From Abiotrophia defectiva ATCC 49176 (GTDB lineage: Bacteria > Bacillota > Bacilli > Lactobacillales > Aerococcaceae), in NCBI RefSeq assembly GCF_000160075.2, contig NZ_KI535340.1, positions 1,091,743 to 1,155,742 of the forward strand: DNA of 64,000 nt, read 5' to 3'. Both the position numbers and the translations under genes were made by a program. The notes under the pieces were generated by a model. The model was not told the origin of the DNA, did no database searches, and worked only from the letters and a program-made list of their open reading frames with translations. This document shows, piece by piece, positions 61,179 through 64,000 of this stretch. Numbering within the stretch: position 1 is the stretch's first letter; each line of letters opens with the position of its first letter.

Positions 61179-61207
61179 TTGACTATTGGCGGCAAAAGGG
61201 CTAGAAT
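61179..61207 (+). promoter_or_regulatory. Promoter of the peptide-binding protein gene
   Basis: TTGACT (61179-61184), 17-bp spacer, TAGAAT (61202-61207), then AGGAGG before ATG 61252. Confidence 0.78.
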
Positions 61208-61251
61208 ATTCTCATGATGATTAGAATGAAAACTCAATAGGAGGTTCTTTA

Positions 61252-62889
61252 ATGAAATTAAAAGCATTGAAACGTTCCGCCCTTGTGGCGACTTTACTGG
61301 CTAGCTTTGTGGCTGGCCCTGTGACAAGCTTTGCCCAACCAGCTGGCGTTGATGCCTCTGTGGAGCAAAAGCTCAGCATCGCGACTCAAGGGGAGCTGGC
61401 TACTTTGGACAGCGCCCTCTACAATGACGTGCCAAGTTCTGACATGATTGGTCAGGTCTTCGAAGGCCTTTACCGGGTGAAGAACGGGACCGAAGTGGAG
61501 TTCGGCCAAGCTGAATCCGTCAAAGTCTCTGACGACGGCTTGACCTACACCTTTACCTTGCGCGACGGCCTCAAATGGAGTGACGGCAGCCCGGTGACGG
61601 CGGCCGACTTCGAGTACAGCTACCAACGTCTGGCCGATCCTAAGTCTGGTGCCAGCGTCCAATCGGTTGACGTCTTCAAGAACGCAGCCGCAGTCCGCAA
61701 AGGCGAAAAAGAAGTCTCCGAATTAGGGGTCAAAGCCTTAGACGACAAGACCCTGGAAGTGACCTTGGAATACCCAGCGCCATACCTGCCAAAACTCTTG
61801 TCCGGTAGTCGCTACATGCCTGTCAGCAAGGCAGTTCACAGCGCCAAGGGCGACAAGTACGGGACCAGCGCTGACAATGTGGTCACCAACGGTCCTTTCA
61901 CCATCCAAGACTGGAACGGGACCAACCTGGAGTGGAAATTGGTCAAGAACGACAACTACTGGGATGCGGCCAACGTTTACCTTAAGGATGTCCAAGTTCA
62001 AGTGATCAAAGAAAACTCTACCGGTGCCGACCTCTTCGATGCTGGCCAGTTGGACTACACCACTTTGACTGACCAATTTGTCCAAGAATACACTGGGGCT
62101 GACGATTTCCATACCGCTTCTAAAGCCACCATCGGTTACCTCAGCTTCAACACCCAACGGGAAGCGACCGCTAATGCCGACTTACGTCGCGCCATTGCCC
62201 AAGCTTTCGACAAGCAAGTCTATGCCGACTCTGTCATCCAAGACGGCTCCAAGGTCCTCAACAACCAAGTGCCTAAAGACTTCGACGTCAACGAGGCAGG
62301 CGAGGACTACCAAACAGCGGCTGGCCCAATGTTAGAGTATAACTTGGAAGCAGCTCAAGCTGACTGGGCTAAGGCCAAAGCAGCCCTAGGCAAGGACACC
62401 ATTGAATTGCAATTGCTGACCTCTGACGTTGGCTTGTCCAAGCGGACAGCTGAGTTCTTGCAGGCTCAATTAGAAGCTAACTTGCCAGGTCTCAAGCTGA
62501 CCATTTCCAGCGTGCCCCTCAAGAACCGTCTCGAGTTCCAACGTCAATCAGACTTTGACATCTTCTACGGGACTTGGGCGCCAGACTATCAAGATGCCCT
62601 CAACTTTATCGAGCAGTACAAGACTGGCGGCGGTATTAACTTCGCGAAATATTCCAATGCTGAATACGACAAACTAGTGGAGCAAGCCCGCAACGAATAT
62701 GCCAACGACCCAGCTAAGCGTCGCCAAGCCTTAATCCAAGCCGAAACCATCGGCATTAAGCAAGACGCAGTCGCTGCGCCAATCTATCAATCTTCCACTT
62801 CTTACCTATTAAAAGCCCGCGTGAAAAACTTCGAAGTGATGCCATTCGGCCGTACCATTAACCTACGTCCGGTCTACGTGACAGAGTAA
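61252..62889 (+). CDS. Peptide-binding protein of the OppA (SBP family 5) type without a lipobox
   Basis: 545 residues. Family-5 solute-binding features are clear: LDSALYNDVPSSDMIGQVFEGLYRV, YTFTLRDGLKWSDGSPVTAADFEYSYQRLADP (seen as LRDGLKWSDGSPVTAADF), NGPFTIQDWN, RRAIAQAFDK and FYGTWAPDYQDALNFIEQY. Such proteins capture oligopeptides for an Opp permease. The signal sequence (KRSALVATLLASFVAGPVTSFAQP) has a signal-peptidase-I-like end (SFA-Q) and no cysteine, unlike normal Gram-positive binding lipoproteins. No permease genes are adjacent. Confidence 0.93.
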   Translation: MKLKALKRSALVATLLASFVAGPVTSFAQPAGVDASVEQKLSIATQGELATLDSALYNDVPSSDMIGQVFEGLYRVKNGTEVEFGQAESVKVSDDGLTYTFTLRDGLKWSDGSPVTAADFEYSYQRLADPKSGASVQSVDVFKNAAAVRKGEKEVSELGVKALDDKTLEVTLEYPAPYLPKLLSGSRYMPVSKAVHSAKGDKYGTSADNVVTNGPFTIQDWNGTNLEWKLVKNDNYWDAANVYLKDVQVQVIKENSTGADLFDAGQLDYTTLTDQFVQEYTGADDFHTASKATIGYLSFNTQREATANADLRRAIAQAFDKQVYADSVIQDGSKVLNNQVPKDFDVNEAGEDYQTAAGPMLEYNLEAAQADWAKAKAALGKDTIELQLLTSDVGLSKRTAEFLQAQLEANLPGLKLTISSVPLKNRLEFQRQSDFDIFYGTWAPDYQDALNFIEQYKTGGGINFAKYSNAEYDKLVEQARNEYANDPAKRRQALIQAETIGIKQDAVAAPIYQSSTSYLLKARVKNFEVMPFGRTINLRPVYVTE

Positions 62890-62910
62890 TAAGGAAAAGA
62901 AAACAGAGAA

Positions 62911-62937
62911 AAGCCCGCACCACGGTGCGGGCTTTTT
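62911..62937 (+). terminator. Terminator after the peptide-binding gene
   Basis: AGCCCGCAC-CACG-GTGCGGGCT followed by TTTTT. Confidence 0.92.
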
Positions 62938-63012
62938 GTGTGGCTTGGAAGGGGTTTGGGGCAGAAGATAGGAAGAGGGCCGAAAATAGGACAAGAGCCC
63001 AGAAAAGCCGCG

Positions 63013-63180
63013 AGCTCCCCGGAAAAGGGCCGAAAGCAGGGCAAAAGCCGGGAAAAGGTGAGAGCCAGTGGCCCACTCCAAAGAGTGGACCACTAGCTGC
63101 CTGGAAAAGGGCCGAAACTGAGTCAAAAGCTAGGAAAAGCCATGAGCCAGTGGTCCACTTTGAAGAGTGGACCACTAGCT
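63013..63180. repeat. Palindrome array D (one deleted unit and two full units)
   Basis: Full elements at 63063-63098 and 63145-63180 (82-bp period). A unit reduced to AGCT at 63013-63016 lies 50 bp before the first, i.e. 82 minus 32. Spacers are the same G/A-rich type as in array C. Confidence 0.88.
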
Positions 63181-63210
63181 GCTTAGAATGGGGCGGAAAC
63201 TGGGCCAAAA

Positions 63211-64000
63211 ACCGATTAAGTCCCTATAATTGTGTAAAAAGAAAAAGCCAGGTAATCTCTGGTACAATGTAGTTGTCGGAAAACATTGAAAGAGGAGATT
63301 ACCATGACTTACCTTAATATTAACCTAAAACTTGAAGAATTAACAGAGGCAGTTTTAAACAGTGACATGAACACGCTCATGAAGTCGCTGGCCATTACCG
63401 TCTTTAATGCCTACATGGAAGAAGAACGCCACCAGTTCATCCAAGCCGCACCCCATGAACGCTCCGACCAGCGCCAAGATTATCGCAACGGCTACTATGA
63501 ACGCCAATGGACGCTATCCATCGGCACCCTTAAATTACAAGTCCCACGCACGCGTTCTGGCGAGTTCAAAACCGAACTCTTTGAACGTTACCAGCGCAAC
63601 GAACAGGCCTTCCTGCTTTCCATGATGGAAATGGTGGTCAATGGGGTCTCAACACGCAAAGTCACTAAAATCGTGCAAGAACTGTGTGGCGAGACGGTTT
63701 CCAAGTCCTTTGTGTCAGACGTTATGAAGCGGCTAGATCCTGAGATTGAAGCTTTCAAAAATCGGACCCTGACCCACAGCCACTTTCGCTATCTCTACCT
63801 CGATGCCCTTTACATTAAGGTGCGTGAAGAGGGTCGTGTGGTATCCAAGGCGGTCTACCTAGCTCAAGGCGTCAACGAGGCCAACAAGCGCGAAATCATC
63901 GGCTTTTGGGTGTCAGAAGAAGAAAGCAAAGAGGCTTGGCTGACCTTCCTTCAGTCCCTGCGAGCCCGTGGTTTGAGCCAGCCCACCCTGATTATTTCAG
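63211..64000 (+). mobile_element. IS256-family insertion sequence, left part
   Basis: Begins just after array D. The probable left inverted repeat is near 63211-63240 (contains TATAATTGTGTAAAA, a sequence type seen at IS256-family ends). The element leaves the window on the right, so the other end and target duplication cannot be checked. Confidence 0.75.
63304..64000 (+). CDS. IS256-family (mutator) transposase, 3' truncated by the window
   Basis: The frame is open from ATG 63304 (after AGAGGAG) to the edge, 232 codons. Recognisable parts are the zinc-less N-terminal region ERSDQRQDYRNGYYERQW, then VPRTRSGEFKTELFERYQR, the helix VNGVSTRKVTKIVQELCG, and the first catalytic Asp in YLYLDALYIKV. 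The D-D-E second Asp is expected just past the window end. No frameshift is seen in the visible part, so the element may be active. Confidence 0.93.
   Translation, partial: MTYLNINLKLEELTEAVLNSDMNTLMKSLAITVFNAYMEEERHQFIQAAPHERSDQRQDYRNGYYERQWTLSIGTLKLQVPRTRSGEFKTELFERYQRNEQAFLLSMMEMVVNGVSTRKVTKIVQELCGETVSKSFVSDVMKRLDPEIEAFKNRTLTHSHFRYLYLDALYIKVREEGRVVSKAVYLAQGVNEANKREIIGFWVSEEESKEAWLTFLQSLRARGLSQPTLIIS

Noticed and set aside
62863..63208. Minus-strand frames with VVHSSKWTTGS-like peptides downstream of the peptide-binding gene
   Set aside because: They are translations of array D palindromes and the terminator, with no RBS or conserved domain.

Overview
The window looks like a chromosomal segment of a low-to-mid-GC Firmicute of the order Lactobacillales. 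The evidence is an intact FabT-controlled type II fatty-acid operon that uses FabK as enoyl reductase, a ptsH-ptsI operon, a DUF1827 gene, RF3, a QueT-type transporter and lactic-acid-bacterium promoter and terminator style. The core genes are around half GC, with frequent CTA, CTG and GCC codons. I would guess Aerococcaceae (Abiotrophia-like), but that is inference from gene content only.

Layout. 0-2.5 kb: a gene tail, a tandemly duplicated GNAT gene and an LtrA-like membrane protein. 2.5-9.6 kb: a two-component system and a BcrAB-like ABC transporter, separated by an AT-rich island carrying one 1198-codon STAND-type P-loop protein that is probably an antiphage sensor/effector. 9.7-18 kb: a MarR-controlled heterodimeric multidrug ABC exporter, a YitT protein and a run of small housekeeping or unknown genes. 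18-24 kb: fhs, an Rrf2-controlled nitroreductase, a DUF4767 lipoprotein and a DUF6483-like protein, with four large (170-190 bp) imperfect palindromes between them. 24-29 kb: a PadR/DUF1700/DUF4097 operon and copper-export genes copA-copZ. 29-39 kb: Dps, a membrane glycerophosphodiesterase, a preQ1-riboswitch-controlled queF-queC-queT operon, asparaginase, a DivIVA-like protein, prfC and nadV. 39-41.8 kb: ptsHI and tRNA-Arg(UCU). 41.8-44.5 kb: a second AT-rich island with SdpR/SdpI/CPBP genes. 45-50 kb: a divergent Hsp70 flanked by two J-like membrane proteins. 50.7-60.6 kb: the complete fabT-H-acpP-K-D-G-F-accB-fabZ-accC-D-A cluster. 61-64 kb: an oligopeptide-binding protein and the left part of an IS256-family element.

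Regulation is unusually legible. MarR, Rrf2, PadR, cop-box, ArsR/SdpR and FabT sites each sit on or next to a recognisable promoter in front of the gene set they should control, and a preQ1-I aptamer with an overlapping antiterminator and terminator precedes queF.

The most unusual material is of three kinds. First is the AT-rich STAND island at 4.1-7.8 kb, whose arrival seems to have replaced the last codons of the upstream histidine kinase. Second are four arrays of a 36-bp nested palindrome with an 81-82 bp period, each placed just after an operon terminator, with internal deletion derivatives that show how the hairpins are lost. Third are the four long palindromes around 21.4-24.2 kb that share a core. 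No CRISPR array was seen.
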